From the NCBI RefSeq assembly GCF_002968295.1, contig NZ_CP134399.1, positions 186,001 to 250,000 on the forward strand: a DNA stretch of 64,000 bases. Reading direction: 5' to 3'. This document shows positions 27,650 to 37,643 of this stretch, one piece after another (the stretch's first letter is position 1; every line of letters starts with the position of its first letter). Below the pieces are notes generated by a model. It made no database searches and was not told the DNA's origin. It saw only the letters and a program-made list of their open reading frames with translations. Made by a program: the position numbers and the translations under genes. The DNA comes from Mycobacterium sp. ITM-2016-00317. GTDB taxonomy: Bacteria; Actinomycetota; Actinomycetes; Mycobacteriales; Mycobacteriaceae.

Positions 27650-29362
27650 TCAGCTGCAGACCGCGCCGACCGCCGCCGAGCCCACCAGCTTGGTGTACTT
27701 GGCCAGTACGCCGGTGGTGTAGCGCGGCGGCAGCGGCTCGAAACCTGCCTTGCGCGACTCGAATTCGTCCTCGTCGACCAGGATGTCGAGGGTGCCCTTC
27801 GCCACGTCGAGGCGGATCCGGTCACCGTCGCGCACGAAGGCGATCGGTCCGCCGTCGACGGCCTCGGGCGCGATGTGGCCGACGCACAGGCCGGTGGTGC
27901 CGCCGGAGAAGCGTCCGTCGGTCATCAGCAGTACGTCCTTGCCCAGGCCCGCGCCCTTGATGGCGCCGGTGATCGCAAGCATCTCGCGCATGCCGGGCCC
28001 GCCCTTGGGGCCCTCGTAGCGGATGACCACGACGTCGCCGTGGGTGATGGTGCCGTCTTCGAGGGCGTCCAGCGCTGCCCGCTCACGCTCGAAAACCCTT
28101 GCGGTGCCTTCGAACACGTCGGAGTCGAAGCCCGCGGACTTCACCACCGCGCCTTCGGGGGCCAGCGAACCGTGCAGGATCGTGATGCCGCCGGTCGGGT
28201 GGATCGGGTTGTTCATCGCGCGCAAGACCTTGCCGTCGGGGTCCGGCGGCTCGATGTGGGCCAGGTTCTCGGCCATGGTCAGGCCGGTGACGGTGAGGCA
28301 ATCCCCATGCAGCAGACCGGCATCCAGCAGGGCCTTCATCACGACGGGCACGCCGCCGATCTCGTCGACGTGCTTCATCACGTGCCGGCCGAACGGCTTC
28401 ACGTCAGCCAGGTGCGGCACCCGCTGCCCGATGCGGGTGAAGTCCTCCAGGCCCAGCTTCACGTTGGCTTCCCAGGCGATGGCCAGCAGGTGCAGCACCG
28501 CGTTGGTGGAGCCGCCGAACGCCATCACCACGGCGATCGCGTTCTCGAACGCCTCCTTGGTCAGGATGTCGCGGGCGGTGATGCCGCGGCGCAGCATCTC
28601 CACCACCGCCTCACCGGACCGGCGCGCGTACTCGTCGCGGCGCTTGTCGATCGCGACCGGGGATGCGCTGCCGGGCAACGACATTCCGAGCGCTTCGGCG
28701 GCTGAGGCCATCGTGTTGGCGGTGTACATGCCGCCGCAGGCGCCTTCGCCGGGGCAGATCGCGCGCTCGATGATGTCGACGTCCTCGCGCGACATCAGCC
28801 CACGCGCGCAGGCGCCGACCGCCTCGAAGGCGTCGATGATCGTGACTTCCTTCTCGGTGCCGTCGGTGAGCTTGGCCGTGCCCGGCATGATCGAGCCGTT
28901 GTAGAGGAAGACGCTCGCCAGGTTCAGGCGCGCGGCGGCCATCAGCATGCCGGGGATCGACTTGTCACAGCCGGCCAGCAGCACCGACCCGTCCATGCGC
29001 TCGGCCTGCATCACCGTCTCGACGCTGTCGGCGATCACCTCGCGGGAGACCAGCGAGAAGTGCATGCCCTCGTGGCCCATCGAGATGCCGTCGGAGACCG
29101 AGATGGTGCCGAACTCCAGCGGGTAGCCGCCGGCCTCGTGCACGCCGCCCTTGACCGCCTGCGCCAGCCGCTGCAGCGACATGTTGCACGGGGTGATCTC
29201 GTTCCACGACGAGCCGACACCGATCTGCGGTTTGCCCCAGTCCTCGTCGCCCATCCCGACCGCCCGGAGCATGCCGCGGGCGGCGGTCTTCTCCAGGCCG
29301 TCGGTGACGTCGCGACTACGGGGCTTGATGTCGATACCGGCATCCGTGGGATCTGAGGGCAT
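27650..29362 (-). CDS. ilvD: dihydroxy-acid dehydratase
   Basis: 570 residues, full length for IlvD. The iron-sulfur ligands are in AGCDKSIPG and [16 protein letters not shown], and the active-site serine region is [21 protein letters not shown] near the C-terminus (quoted here in part as DGRFSGGT). The enzyme makes 2-oxoacids for valine, isoleucine and pantothenate synthesis. Place and orientation match Rv0189c, divergent from the copper operon. Iron-sulfur IlvD enzymes are copper-sensitive, which makes the neighbourhood of ricR notable, though this may be coincidence. Confidence 0.95.
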   Translation of the reverse strand: MPSDPTDAGIDIKPRSRDVTDGLEKTAARGMLRAVGMGDEDWGKPQIGVGSSWNEITPCNMSLQRLAQAVKGGVHEAGGYPLEFGTISVSDGISMGHEGMHFSLVSREVIADSVETVMQAERMDGSVLLAGCDKSIPGMLMAAARLNLASVFLYNGSIMPGTAKLTDGTEKEVTIIDAFEAVGACARGLMSREDVDIIERAICPGEGACGGMYTANTMASAAEALGMSLPGSASPVAIDKRRDEYARRSGEAVVEMLRRGITARDILTKEAFENAIAVVMAFGGSTNAVLHLLAIAWEANVKLGLEDFTRIGQRVPHLADVKPFGRHVMKHVDEIGGVPVVMKALLDAGLLHGDCLTVTGLTMAENLAHIEPPDPDGKVLRAMNNPIHPTGGITILHGSLAPEGAVVKSAGFDSDVFEGTARVFERERAALDALEDGTITHGDVVVIRYEGPKGGPGMREMLAITGAIKGAGLGKDVLLMTDGRFSGGTTGLCVGHIAPEAVDGGPIAFVRDGDRIRLDVAKGTLDILVDEDEFESRKAGFEPLPPRYTTGVLAKYTKLVGSAAVGAVCS

Positions 29363-29408
29363 GCGGAGATTATGCGCCTGGCGTTTCCCCCGGCCAAACC
29401 ACTGAGGA

Positions 29409-29432
29409 TACCCCCGTGGGGTACTAGTACCC
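29409..29432. promoter_or_regulatory. putative RicR/CsoR-type copper operator
   Basis: Two overlapping inverted repeats share GGGTA: TACCCC-CGT-GGGGTA (29409-29423) and the perfect 14-base palindrome GGGTACTAGTACCC (29419-29432). The latter ends only seven bases before the DUF305 start, so it must overlap the core promoter of what is probably a leaderless transcript. GC-rich repeats flanked by TA are typical of CsoR-family operators. RicR encoded downstream is the likely ligand, giving copper-induced autoregulation. Confidence 0.6.
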
Positions 29433-29439
29433 TGGGCGC

Positions 29440-30072
29440 ATGACGACGTTGACGGCGCGCGTGCTCGCCGTGCTGACCGCGATGGCGGCCGCGCTGGTGC
29501 TGCTGGCCGGCTGCGGCGGCCGGGATGCCGCCGGCGAGGCTGCGGGCGGCCCGGACGAACCCGAGGCGCCGCTGATCACCGGTGAGCCCGCCGGCTTCAA
29601 CGAGGCCGACATCGCGTTCGCCACCGACATGGTGCCGCATCATGCCCAGGCCATCGACCTGGCCAGGACGGCGGCGGAGCGCTCGACGAACCCGGAAGTG
29701 GTCCGGCTGGCCGAGCAGATCGTGGCCGTCGCGCAGCCCGAGCTCAACATCCTCAACGTGTTCCTGGTGCAGTGGAAGGAGAACCCCGAGAACGGCACCG
29801 GGGCCGACGCCGACTCCGGCGCGCCGGACGAAGACCTGCCCGGAACGGTCGACGACGCGACCATCGCCCGGCTCGGGTCGCTGAGCGGGCCGGAGTTCGA
29901 CAGACTGTGGCTGCAGTCGATGATCAGCCAGAACCGCGGCGCGATCGAGATCGCGAACGCGGAGATCGCCGACGGTGTCAACGTCGACGCCGTCTCCATC
30001 GCCAGGACGATCGTCGCCGGCCAGCAGGCGCAGATCGCGAAGATGACGCAGATTCTGGAGGGAATGCCGTGA
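29440..30072 (+). CDS. DUF305 lipoprotein, probable copper-binding
   Basis: 210 residues. A lipoprotein signal ends in VLLAGCGG (Cys near residue 25). The DUF305 four-helix domain has its first motif intact ([14 protein letters not shown], two His), but the second, normally M-x-HH-x-GAI, reads [12 protein letters not shown] and lacks both histidines. DUF305 proteins include periplasmic copper chaperones. The gene starts directly at a palindromic operator and overlaps ricR by four bases, so a role in copper handling at the outer face of the membrane is likely. Confidence 0.82.
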   Translation: MTTLTARVLAVLTAMAAALVLLAGCGGRDAAGEAAGGPDEPEAPLITGEPAGFNEADIAFATDMVPHHAQAIDLARTAAERSTNPEVVRLAEQIVAVAQPELNILNVFLVQWKENPENGTGADADSGAPDEDLPGTVDDATIARLGSLSGPEFDRLWLQSMISQNRGAIEIANAEIADGVNVDAVSIARTIVAGQQAQIAKMTQILEGMP

Positions 30073-30392
30073 GCGAGAGCGCACCCGAGTCGACCCCGGC
30101 CGATACCGGCGCCCACGGCTACTCGGCGCAGAAGGAGAACTACGCCAAGCGTCTGCGCCGCATCGAGGGCCAGGTGCGCGGGATCGCGAAGATGATCGAC
30201 GAGGACAAGTACTGCATCGACGTGCTGACCCAGATCAGCGCCGTCAACAGCGCGCTGCAGTCGGTGGCGCTCGGCCTGCTCGACGAACACCTCGGCCACT
30301 GCGTCAGCCACGCGGTCGCCGCGGGCGGCGAGGAGGCCGACGCGAAGCTCGCCGAGGCCTCGGCCGCGATCGCCCGCCTCGTCCGCTCCTAG
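30069..30392 (+). CDS. ricR: copper-sensing CsoR-family repressor RicR (Rv0190-like)
   Basis: 107 residues from a GTG overlapping the previous stop. The Cu(I) ligands Cys49, His74 and Cys78 have the C-x24-H-x3-C spacing of CsoR. RRIEGQVRGIAKMIDED is the family helix. Place downstream of ilvD and similarity to Rv0190 support RicR rather than CsoR of a P-type ATPase operon. It should repress its own operon through the palindromes at 29409-29432 until Cu(I) binds. Its 3' end overlaps the convergent HNH gene by four bases. Confidence 0.9.
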   Translation: MSESAPESTPADTGAHGYSAQKENYAKRLRRIEGQVRGIAKMIDEDKYCIDVLTQISAVNSALQSVALGLLDEHLGHCVSHAVAAGGEEADAKLAEASAAIARLVRS

Positions 30393-31783
30393 ACCCGGTC
30401 CCGCGGCGGGTCGAGATCGCCGCGCAGGAGTTCGTCGGGATGGTGGACCCGGTTGACCCGCGGTGGCGTGGTGCCGTCGGTCCAGGCAAGTCGCCCTTCG
30501 GGGGTGACGGCGGCTTTCCAGTGGCCGTCGGTGAGCAGTTTGTGGTCCGGTCCGCACGCGAAGTACAGGGCGTCGGCGTCGGTGCGGCCGTCCGGGTGCC
30601 AGCCGGGAGCGTGGTGGACTTCGCAGTGGTAGCCGGGTGCGGTGCAGTCCGGCCGCGTGCAGCCGCCGTCGCGGGAGTAGCAGATGATTCGCTGATCGGC
30701 CGTGGCGATCCGGGTCTGGCGTCCCAGGTAGAGCGGCCGGCCGGTGTGGTCGTCGAAGACGGCCAGGTAGTGGATGGCGTCGGCGGCCATCCGGATCAGG
30801 TCGCGCATGGGAAGCGCCGTGCCGCCCCCGGTGCGGGCCGGCGCGGGCATGGAGACGTCCGGGTCGGTGACGGCGTGGGCCGCCTGGTCGAGCTCGGCGA
30901 GCGTGGTGCGCACGATCACCGTGACGGCATGTCCGCGATGGGATCCCAGCGCGCCGGAGGCGAAACCGGCTTTGAGGCCCAGCTTGATGCCGTCGTGGCA
31001 GCGCTGTGCCGGGGTGCGGTCATCCGCGGTCGGTTCCGCAGCGCCGTCGGGTTGGCCGTCGGGTAGATGGCGCCCGGGCCGGACGGCAGCCTCGGCGGCT
31101 TCGATGTAGGCGCGCGTCTCCGGGTCGACATGCCCGCTGAGCTTCGACATGCCGTCGGCGCCCTGCGGACCCAGCGTGAGCCCGCGGCGCCGGGCCCGGT
31201 CGTGTTCGTCGTAGTGGCCGTCGGGGTTGAACAACGCGTCGATCCGGCGGCCCAGTTCGGCGACGAAGTCGGCGTCGTGGGCGGCGGATTCGCGGACCAG
31301 GGCGGCTTCGACGTCGTCGCGGTCGGCGGTCGAGGTGCACGACGGGAGTTTGTCGAGCACCGCGGAGATCTTCTTCAGATGGTCCTCGCCGAGCACACCG
31401 GACACCAGCGCCTCGGTGACGACGGGCAGCTCGGGCGGTAGCGGAGGGCCGCTCAGTTGCCGGCGCGGGCGGAGCCTGGCCGCGAGCGCGAACCGGCGGG
31501 TGACCTCCCGGATGGGAATGCGCAGCCGCGCGGAGAGACGCTGTTTGACGGCGGGGACCATGGCGGCCTCGTCCGGCGGATCGGCGATCTGGCCGAAGAC
31601 CCGGTACATCAGGGCGCGGTTGAGGCGCTGCTGCGTCTCCAGCCGATGCGCCATCTGCATGCGGTAGCCGATGCCGACCTGATCGCTGGGCAGCTCGCTC
31701 ATCTCGCGGTAGGCGGCCTCGACGCGGTCGAGCAGCACGCTCCATCGCTGCCTTGCCACGTCACCTGAGAGGAATTCACCCAC
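30389..31783 (-). CDS. DUF222/HNH endonuclease domain protein (13E12 repeat family)
   Basis: 464 residues. The N-terminal two thirds are the helical DUF222 region (SAVLDKLPSCTSTADRDDVE, then LSGHVDPETRAYIEAAEAAV). The C-terminal HNH domain shows CTRPDCTAPGYHCEVHHAPG and a following CGPDHKLLTDGHW. Proteins of this family are the most repeated genes of mycobacteria and their biochemical role is not established. In M. tuberculosis members serve as integration sites of the phiRv1 prophage. This copy looks intact and solitary. Confidence 0.88.
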   Translation of the reverse strand: MGEFLSGDVARQRWSVLLDRVEAAYREMSELPSDQVGIGYRMQMAHRLETQQRLNRALMYRVFGQIADPPDEAAMVPAVKQRLSARLRIPIREVTRRFALAARLRPRRQLSGPPLPPELPVVTEALVSGVLGEDHLKKISAVLDKLPSCTSTADRDDVEAALVRESAAHDADFVAELGRRIDALFNPDGHYDEHDRARRRGLTLGPQGADGMSKLSGHVDPETRAYIEAAEAAVRPGRHLPDGQPDGAAEPTADDRTPAQRCHDGIKLGLKAGFASGALGSHRGHAVTVIVRTTLAELDQAAHAVTDPDVSMPAPARTGGGTALPMRDLIRMAADAIHYLAVFDDHTGRPLYLGRQTRIATADQRIICYSRDGGCTRPDCTAPGYHCEVHHAPGWHPDGRTDADALYFACGPDHKLLTDGHWKAAVTPEGRLAWTDGTTPPRVNRVHHPDELLRGDLDPPRDRV

Positions 31784-31882
31784 ACCACGACGGTATCGAA
31801 CATACGTGCGAAAACGGGCGGGAAAAGCGCAGCCTGTGGATGAAATCCGGATTGGGGATAACGTGCCCTTGCCGGACGCCGG

Positions 31883-32182
31883 TCAGTCGCCGAGGGCATC
31901 CGCGATGCGCTGCACCTTCGCGGTCAGCTGTCCGGTGAAGCCGGGGCGGATGTCGGCCTTGAGTACCAGGCTGACCCGCGGAGACACCGCGGCCACCGCG
32001 TCGACGGCCTGCTTCAACACGGCCATCACCTCGTCCCACTCGCCTTCGATGTTGGTGAACATCGCGTTGGTCTCGTTCGGCAGCCCCGACGCGCGCACGA
32101 TCCGGACCGCCTCGGCGACAGCGACGCTGACCCCGCCGGTCTCATCGCCGCCGGAGGGACTGATGCTGAATGCCACGATCAT
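31883..32182 (-). CDS. MTH1187/YkoF-type thiamine-binding protein
   Basis: 99 residues from the ATG at 32182. The N-terminus MIVAFSISPSGGDETGGVSV and the segment NAMFTNIEGEWDEVMAVLKQ are diagnostic for the small ferredoxin-like thiamine-binding (DUF77) proteins, which assemble into tetramers and bind thiamine or its pyrimidine. It stands alone; no thiamine transporter is adjacent and no TPP riboswitch is visible upstream. Confidence 0.82.
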   Translation of the reverse strand: MIVAFSISPSGGDETGGVSVAVAEAVRIVRASGLPNETNAMFTNIEGEWDEVMAVLKQAVDAVAAVSPRVSLVLKADIRPGFTGQLTAKVQRIADALGD

Positions 32183-32462
32183 GTGCTCCAGTGTCCGCGA
32201 TGGGTGGTTCCCGACGCCCCAGCGGTCACAGATATCCACTCTTGGTCGCGGTGTTCTCACACGTTCGCTGAGAAGAGCGGATAGGTGTGACGGAGGGGGC
32301 GATCGGGCCGGCCGCGTAACGCCCGGCCCGGAAAGACCGATCATCAGAGCAGGTCAAGACCCTCTGTGCCGAGGGTGCCGGGGTCCGGCGGATGCGTTCG
32401 CCAGCGGGATCGATGCCGGTGCTGTGCCACACTGGGATGAGTCGCTGGACTGGAGGTAATGC

Positions 32463-33476
32463 ATGCGGCAGCGAAACAGGAGCCGGGTCTACGCCCTGTT
32501 CATGGCAGTCGGCGTGACCGCGGGGCTGACGCTCGGTACGCCATCGGCGCTGGCCCAGCCCGCCCCGGCACCGGTCCCGCCACCGCCGCCACCGGCGAAC
32601 TCGTTCGGGTTCCCGGACCAGCCGGCCACGGTCACACCGCCCGCCACCTCGGCCACGGACACCACCACACCGGTCGATCCACTGGCGGTCATCCCGGGCA
32701 CCCCGAAGCCCATCCCGGAGGGCACTCCGGCCGGGCAGAACCCAAACCCGTTCGTCGGCCAGCCGCCGTTCATCCCACCGTCGTTCAACCCGGTCAACGG
32801 ATCGATCGTCGGCGCGGCCAAGCCGATCTACATCAACTTCCAGCGGCCCATCGCCAACCGGCAGATGGCCCAGGACGCGGTCCACATCTCGTCGAACCCG
32901 CCGGTGCCCGGCCGGTTCTACTGGGTCAGCGACACCCAGCTGCGCTGGCGGCCGCAGGACTTCTGGCCGGTCGGCACCGAGGTCTCCATCGACGCGGCGG
33001 GCACCAAGTCCACGTTCACCGTCCCTGAACAGCTGACCGCGACGATCGACAACGACACCAAGCAGATGGAGGTCCATCGCAACGGTGTCCTGGAGAAGAC
33101 CTTCCCGGTCTCGATGGGCAAGACCGGCTATGAAACCAAGAACGGCACCTACTACGTGCTGGAGAAGTTCGCCGACATCGTGATGGACTCCTCGACCTAC
33201 GGCGTCCCGGTCGACGATCCGTCCGGCGAGGGCTACAAGCTCAAGGTCAAGGACGCCGTGCGCATCGACAACAGCGGCATCTTCGTCCACAGCGCGCCCT
33301 GGTCGGTCGGTGACCAGGGGGAGCGCAACGTCAGCCACGGCTGCATCAACCTCGCCCCCGAGGACGCCAAGTGGTTCTACGACAACTTCGGCAGCGGCGA
33401 CGCGGTCGTCATCAAGAACACCGACGGCCCGATGTACACCCAGCCCGACGGTGCGTCGGATTGGCAGATGTTCTGA
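32463..33476 (+). CDS. L,D-transpeptidase (Rv0192/LdtMt4-like)
   Basis: 337 residues from an ATG behind GGAGG. A signal peptide (about 1-31) and a Pro-rich linker lead to an Ig-like domain (about 125-195). The YkuD catalytic domain follows, with [11 protein letters not shown] and NVSHGCINL (Cys294). The enzyme makes 3-3 cross-links in peptidoglycan, abundant in mycobacteria and insensitive to most penicillins but not carbapenems. The 280-base upstream region has no gene. Order after ricR agrees with Rv0192. Confidence 0.9.
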   Translation: MRQRNRSRVYALFMAVGVTAGLTLGTPSALAQPAPAPVPPPPPPANSFGFPDQPATVTPPATSATDTTTPVDPLAVIPGTPKPIPEGTPAGQNPNPFVGQPPFIPPSFNPVNGSIVGAAKPIYINFQRPIANRQMAQDAVHISSNPPVPGRFYWVSDTQLRWRPQDFWPVGTEVSIDAAGTKSTFTVPEQLTATIDNDTKQMEVHRNGVLEKTFPVSMGKTGYETKNGTYYVLEKFADIVMDSSTYGVPVDDPSGEGYKLKVKDAVRIDNSGIFVHSAPWSVGDQGERNVSHGCINLAPEDAKWFYDNFGSGDAVVIKNTDGPMYTQPDGASDWQMF

Positions 33477-33567
33477 CCGGTTAGGCCCGCGCCGCCCACG
33501 CCTCGTGCCACCATGAGCACAGGCCGGCGGCGGCCCGGCCGTCGGTGCTGGAGCCCGGGGGTGGGCC

Positions 33568-34530
33568 ATGCCCGACAAGGCGGACCGCAGGACGGCAGCG
33601 CGCACGACCGTGGTGCTCGCGCTCACGCTGCTGACCGTCGTCGCGCTGCGCGGCTACCTGCCCGACGGCGCCGGCGACCCGCCACCCGACGAATCCCGAC
33701 CGGCGGGCACGGGCAGCCTCGTGGCGGTGACCGCGCTGCTTGCCGTGTCGATCGTGGTGATCGCGCTCGCGGTCATCACCCAGGCGTCCCAGCGTTCGGC
33801 CCGCCCGTCCGGGGGGTCGGGGCTGCGCCCGACACGGAAATCCGGCTTCCCGTTGCGCCGCCCGCTGCTGATCGCCGCGGCGGCGCTGTTGGCCTGGGCC
33901 CTGCTCATCCTGCTGCTGATGCGGTGGGGAACCCCGGTGACGATCGAGGATCCGCCGCAGCCCGATCCGCCGGCAGGCGCCGGCACGGGCGCCACCGATC
34001 CCGGAGCGGCGCCACCGCCGCCGGCGCCGCCTGAGACGCCGACCGGGCAGGGCGGTGGCGGGATGTTCGCCGCGCTGGCCGGAACGACGATCGCACTGTT
34101 CGCGCTGGCGATCGTGGCGACGCTCGCTGCCAGAAGGCGCGCTCCCGAGACCCCGGCGCCGCCCGGCCCCGTCACGGCGGACATGCGCGCCGGGGCCGAG
34201 GCCCCCGATCTGGCCCGCGCGGCCGAACTCGGGCTGGCGGAGATGGACGATCCCCGCCGGGACCGGCGGCAGGCGATCATCGCCTGCTACCTCGCGATGG
34301 AACGGGAGCTGGCGAAGTCACCCGGCACCACACCGCGGGAATCCGACACCCCGACCGAGGTGCTGGCCCGCGCGATCGAGAGCCGCGCGCTGACGCCCGA
34401 CAGCGCCACCGAACTCGTCGAGTTGTTCGAGGAGGCCCGGTTCAGCTCGCACGTGATGGCGGATGCCCACCGCGCCGACGCGGTGCGTGCGCTGCAACAG
34501 GTGCAACGTCAACTGGAGGCCACGACATGA
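33568..34530 (+). CDS. DUF4129 membrane protein
   Basis: 320 residues. Four hydrophobic segments are visible (about 14-30, 48-70, 98-118, 166-186), separated by Pro/Gly/Asp-rich loops. A cytoplasmic C-terminal helical domain (about 225-318, with RRQAIIACYLAMERELAKSP and DTPTEVLARAIES) is the DUF4129 signature seen in transglutaminase-like MoxR clusters. It overlaps the next gene by four bases and opens a five-gene MoxR operon. Confidence 0.8.
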   Translation: MPDKADRRTAARTTVVLALTLLTVVALRGYLPDGAGDPPPDESRPAGTGSLVAVTALLAVSIVVIALAVITQASQRSARPSGGSGLRPTRKSGFPLRRPLLIAAAALLAWALLILLLMRWGTPVTIEDPPQPDPPAGAGTGATDPGAAPPPPAPPETPTGQGGGGMFAALAGTTIALFALAIVATLAARRRAPETPAPPGPVTADMRAGAEAPDLARAAELGLAEMDDPRRDRRQAIIACYLAMERELAKSPGTTPRESDTPTEVLARAIESRALTPDSATELVELFEEARFSSHVMADAHRADAVRALQQVQRQLEATT

Positions 34531-35009
34531 CGAAAATCGTTGCCGCCGGGGTGTTCCTGATCCTGGTCGTGCAGACGTTCGCGCTCACCCAGCTCGAACG
34601 AGAACTCGTGCTCGCGGTGACCGGCGCTGCGCTGGCGTGCGTGCTGCTGGCGGTGCGGTCGCACGTGAGCCTCGGCGGGGACGACCCGGCCGAGGCGGTG
34701 AACGATCCTGCCGCCGCGGCGATGCAGCGCTGGCTGTCGCGCACCGAGACGCTGATCTCCTGGTCGGAATCCTCGCGTGCCGACTGGGACCGCAGGCTGC
34801 GCCCGATGCTGGCCCGCCAGTTCGAACTCGCCGCCGGGCACCGGAAAGCCAAGGACCCGAGGGCCTTCCATGCGAGCGGACAGATGCTGTTCGGCGCCGA
34901 GCTGTGGCCGTGGGTCGACCCCGAGAACGTATCGGCGACCGGCAGTGCGGAACCGGGACCGGGCCGGCGCACCCTCGGCGAGATCCTGCAGCGGCTGGAG
35001 CGGCTGTGA
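34527..35009 (+). CDS. membrane protein of the MoxR operon
   Basis: 160 residues. Two N-terminal hydrophobic stretches (about 5-20 and 25-45) are followed by a charged cytoplasmic domain with DWDRRLRPMLARQFELAAGH. I recognise no named family, but a protein of this size and shape sits between DUF4129 and MoxR in many actinobacterial clusters. Four-base overlaps on both sides indicate coupling. Confidence 0.7.
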   Translation: MTKIVAAGVFLILVVQTFALTQLERELVLAVTGAALACVLLAVRSHVSLGGDDPAEAVNDPAAAAMQRWLSRTETLISWSESSRADWDRRLRPMLARQFELAAGHRKAKDPRAFHASGQMLFGAELWPWVDPENVSATGSAEPGPGRRTLGEILQRLERL

Positions 35010-35968
35010 GCACACCGGCGCTGACCACCGCCCGCTGCGGATCGGTCCTCGACGAGATCGGGCGCGCGGTCGTCGGCAAGCGCGCCGCGCTGAACCTGAT
35101 CCTGATCACCGTGCTGGCCCGCGGGCACGTGCTGCTCGAAGACCTGCCCGGACTGGGAAAGACGTTGATCGCCAAGTCCTTCGCTGCCGCGCTCGGGCTG
35201 GAGTTCACCCGCGTGCAGTTCACCCCAGACCTGCTGCCCGCCGACCTGCTGGGGTCGACGATCTACGACATGCAGTCCGGCCGTTTCGAATTCCGCCGCG
35301 GCCCGGTCTTCACCAACCTGCTGCTGGGTGACGAGATCAACCGGACGCCGCCCAAGACCCAGGCCGCACTGCTGGAGGCGATGGCCGAGCGGCAGGTGAG
35401 CATCGATGGGGTGACCCACCGGCTGCCGGAGCCGTTCCTGGTGCTGGCCACCGACAACCCGATCGAGTACGAGGGCACCTATCCGCTGCCCGAGGCTCAG
35501 CTGGACCGGTTCGCGATCCGGCTGGAGCTGAAGTACCTGTCCGAGGCGGAGGAGACCACGATGCTGCGCCGCCGGCTGGACCGCGGGTCGGCGCCGGTGA
35601 CGGTGCAACAGGTGGTCGATGCACACGACCTGCTGGCCATGCAGGAATCGGTGGAACAGGTCGGTGTGCACGACGACGTGCTGCACTACGTGGTCTCCCT
35701 GGCGACGGCCAGTAGACAGCATCCGCAGGTGGCGGTCGGCGCCAGCCCGCGCGCCGAGCTGGACCTGGTGCAGCTCGCCCGGGCCCGTGCGCTGCTCCTC
35801 GGGCGCGACTACGTCGTCCCCGAGGACGTCAAGGCGCTGGCCGTGCCCACGCTGGCACACCGCATCAGCCTGCGCCCCGAGATGTGGGTGCGCCGGGTCC
35901 AGGGCACCGACGTGGTGGACGACCTGCTGCGCCGCACCCCGGTGCCCCGCGCCCGGGGAGCCCGGTGA
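35006..35968 (+). CDS. MoxR family AAA+ ATPase
   Basis: 320 residues from a GTG. Walker A is LEDLPGLGKTLIAKS, Walker B LLLGDEINRTPPKTQAALLE, sensor 1 VLATDNPIEYEGTYPLPEAQ, and the MoxR-specific lid follows. MoxR ATPases act as chaperones for maturation of complexes, usually with a neighbouring VWA or DUF58 protein as adaptor. Here DUF58 follows with a four-base overlap. Confidence 0.92.
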   Translation: MSTPALTTARCGSVLDEIGRAVVGKRAALNLILITVLARGHVLLEDLPGLGKTLIAKSFAAALGLEFTRVQFTPDLLPADLLGSTIYDMQSGRFEFRRGPVFTNLLLGDEINRTPPKTQAALLEAMAERQVSIDGVTHRLPEPFLVLATDNPIEYEGTYPLPEAQLDRFAIRLELKYLSEAEETTMLRRRLDRGSAPVTVQQVVDAHDLLAMQESVEQVGVHDDVLHYVVSLATASRQHPQVAVGASPRAELDLVQLARARALLLGRDYVVPEDVKALAVPTLAHRISLRPEMWVRRVQGTDVVDDLLRRTPVPRARGAR

Positions 35969-37218
35969 CCGTCGTCGAATTACGCTGGCGCCCGGCACCT
36001 CTGGCCCGCTCGTTGGCGACCTGCGCGGCGGTGGCGATGGTCGCCGCGCTGGTGACGGGGCGGTGGGAACTCGCCGCGTTCACCGCACCGCTGCTCGGCG
36101 TGCTGTGCTCGCTGGGCCGGCAGCGTGACGTCCCGTCGGTGTCGGTGGTCGCCGAGCCGGACCTGCAGCGGTGCTTCGAGGACGAACCGGTGCGTGTGCG
36201 TGTCTCGGCGGCCGCGGACGACGGCAGTGCGGTGGCACTGCGCTGCTTCGCGCCCGCCGGTATGACGATCGACGACTACGTCGCCGCGGCGGACACGGCG
36301 GAGCTGACGGTGCGGGCGGCCCGGTGGGGCCGGTACCCGGTGCCCGCCACGGTGCGGGTGACCGGCCGCGGCGGGCTGGTCGAGGGCACCGGCACCGCCG
36401 ACGCCGGCCAGGTGTGCGTGTTCCCCGTCGCGCCACCACAGGCCACACCGATCCCGCGCACCGACCTGCTCGACCGGCTCGGCACCCACCTGACCCGGTA
36501 TGTCGGCCCGGGTGTGGAGTTCGCCGACATCCGGCCCTACGTCCCCGGCGACCAGTTGCGCACCGTCAACTGGCCGGTCAGCGCCCGCCGCGGCGCGTTG
36601 CACGTCACCGAACGGCTGACCGACCGGGCTGCCGACGTGGTGGTGCTGGTCGACACCTATCCGCAACCCCCCGGCCCGGCGACCGCGGCCACCGAGCGCA
36701 CGGCCCGCGGGGCGGCGCAGGTGGTGCAGAGCGCGCTGCGCTACGGCGACCGGGCCGGGGTGGTCACCCTCGGCAGCCGCCGCACCCGGTGGCTGGGCGC
36801 CGACATCGGGCAGCGGCAGTTCTACCGCATCCTGGACACCGTGCTGGGCGCCGCGGAATCCTCCGGCACGTTCCAGACCGGCACCGGCTCGCTGGCGCCC
36901 CGGCCGGCCGTCCCGGTGGGCGCGATCGTGATCGCGTTCTCCACGCTCCTCGACACCGAATTCGCGCTGGCGCTGATCGATCTGCGCAAGCGCGGGCACA
37001 CCGTGGTCGCCGTCGACGTGCTCGACGGCAGCCCGATCGACGGGGACCGCGATCCGCTGGTGCACCGCATGTGGGCCATGCAGCGCTCGTTCATGTACCG
37101 CGACATGGCGACCGTCGGCGTCGACATCGTGGGCTGGCCGGGTGCGGTGACGCTGGACCAGGCGATGGCGCCGCTCGTCGGCGCCGGCAGGACCCCCGTG
37201 CGGCGGTCCCGTCGGTGA
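35965..37218 (+). CDS. DUF58 domain protein
   Basis: 417 residues from a GTG overlapping moxR. Two N-terminal membrane helices (about 14-45) are followed by a beta-rich region and the DUF58 core FADIRPYVPGDQLRTVNWPV. A VWA-like domain (VVVLVDTYPQPPGP, then RAGVVTLGSRRTRWLGADIG) lies toward the C-terminus. DUF58 proteins are the usual partners of MoxR ATPases. Target complex unknown. Confidence 0.86.
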   Translation: MTVVELRWRPAPLARSLATCAAVAMVAALVTGRWELAAFTAPLLGVLCSLGRQRDVPSVSVVAEPDLQRCFEDEPVRVRVSAAADDGSAVALRCFAPAGMTIDDYVAAADTAELTVRAARWGRYPVPATVRVTGRGGLVEGTGTADAGQVCVFPVAPPQATPIPRTDLLDRLGTHLTRYVGPGVEFADIRPYVPGDQLRTVNWPVSARRGALHVTERLTDRAADVVVLVDTYPQPPGPATAATERTARGAAQVVQSALRYGDRAGVVTLGSRRTRWLGADIGQRQFYRILDTVLGAAESSGTFQTGTGSLAPRPAVPVGAIVIAFSTLLDTEFALALIDLRKRGHTVVAVDVLDGSPIDGDRDPLVHRMWAMQRSFMYRDMATVGVDIVGWPGAVTLDQAMAPLVGAGRTPVRRSRR

Positions 37219-37643
37219 CCGCCGCTGTCGCGCAGCGGTTGTCGCTGCTGGCCTTCGGGGTGCTGATGGTCGCGGCCGCCGCCGTGCGCGCCGACGGCTT
37301 TGCGCTGCCGGCGGCCGGTGCCGCGCTGGGGATGGTGGCCGTCTCGGCGTGGGTGCGGCAGGTCGCCGTCGCCGCGGTGCTGCTGGCCGTGCTGACCGTC
37401 GCACTGGCGGAACCGGCACCGATGTTCACCGTGCTCGCCGGGCTGGCGGCCGCGATGTATCTCGTGCTGTGCCACACCCGGCCCACCCTGCCGACGGTGT
37501 TCTTCGCGGTCGGATTCGCCGGCGCCGCCGCGGTGGCCGTGCTGCTTCCGGTGCAGGTGCCGTGGCTGCCGCTGGCGGCGCCGCTGGCTCTGCTGGCGGT
37601 ATATCTGTTGGCGCTCAGTCCTTTTGCGGTACGACAGCGCTGA
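37215..37643 (+). CDS. small polytopic membrane protein ending the MoxR operon
   Basis: 142 residues from a GTG overlapping the DUF58 stop. Nearly the whole chain is hydrophobic, with five or six predicted helices. No family recognised. Its 3' end overlaps the convergent phospholipase D gene by 29 bases, which is unusual but both frames look real there (VVPQKD end of the phospholipase). Confidence 0.65.
   Translation: MTAAVAQRLSLLAFGVLMVAAAAVRADGFALPAAGAALGMVAVSAWVRQVAVAAVLLAVLTVALAEPAPMFTVLAGLAAAMYLVLCHTRPTLPTVFFAVGFAGAAAVAVLLPVQVPWLPLAAPLALLAVYLLALSPFAVRQR

Noticed and set aside
30389..31783. 13E12-family gene as a mobile element or prophage attachment site
   Set aside because: The gene is intact, with no integrase, no flanking repeats and no phage genes nearby.
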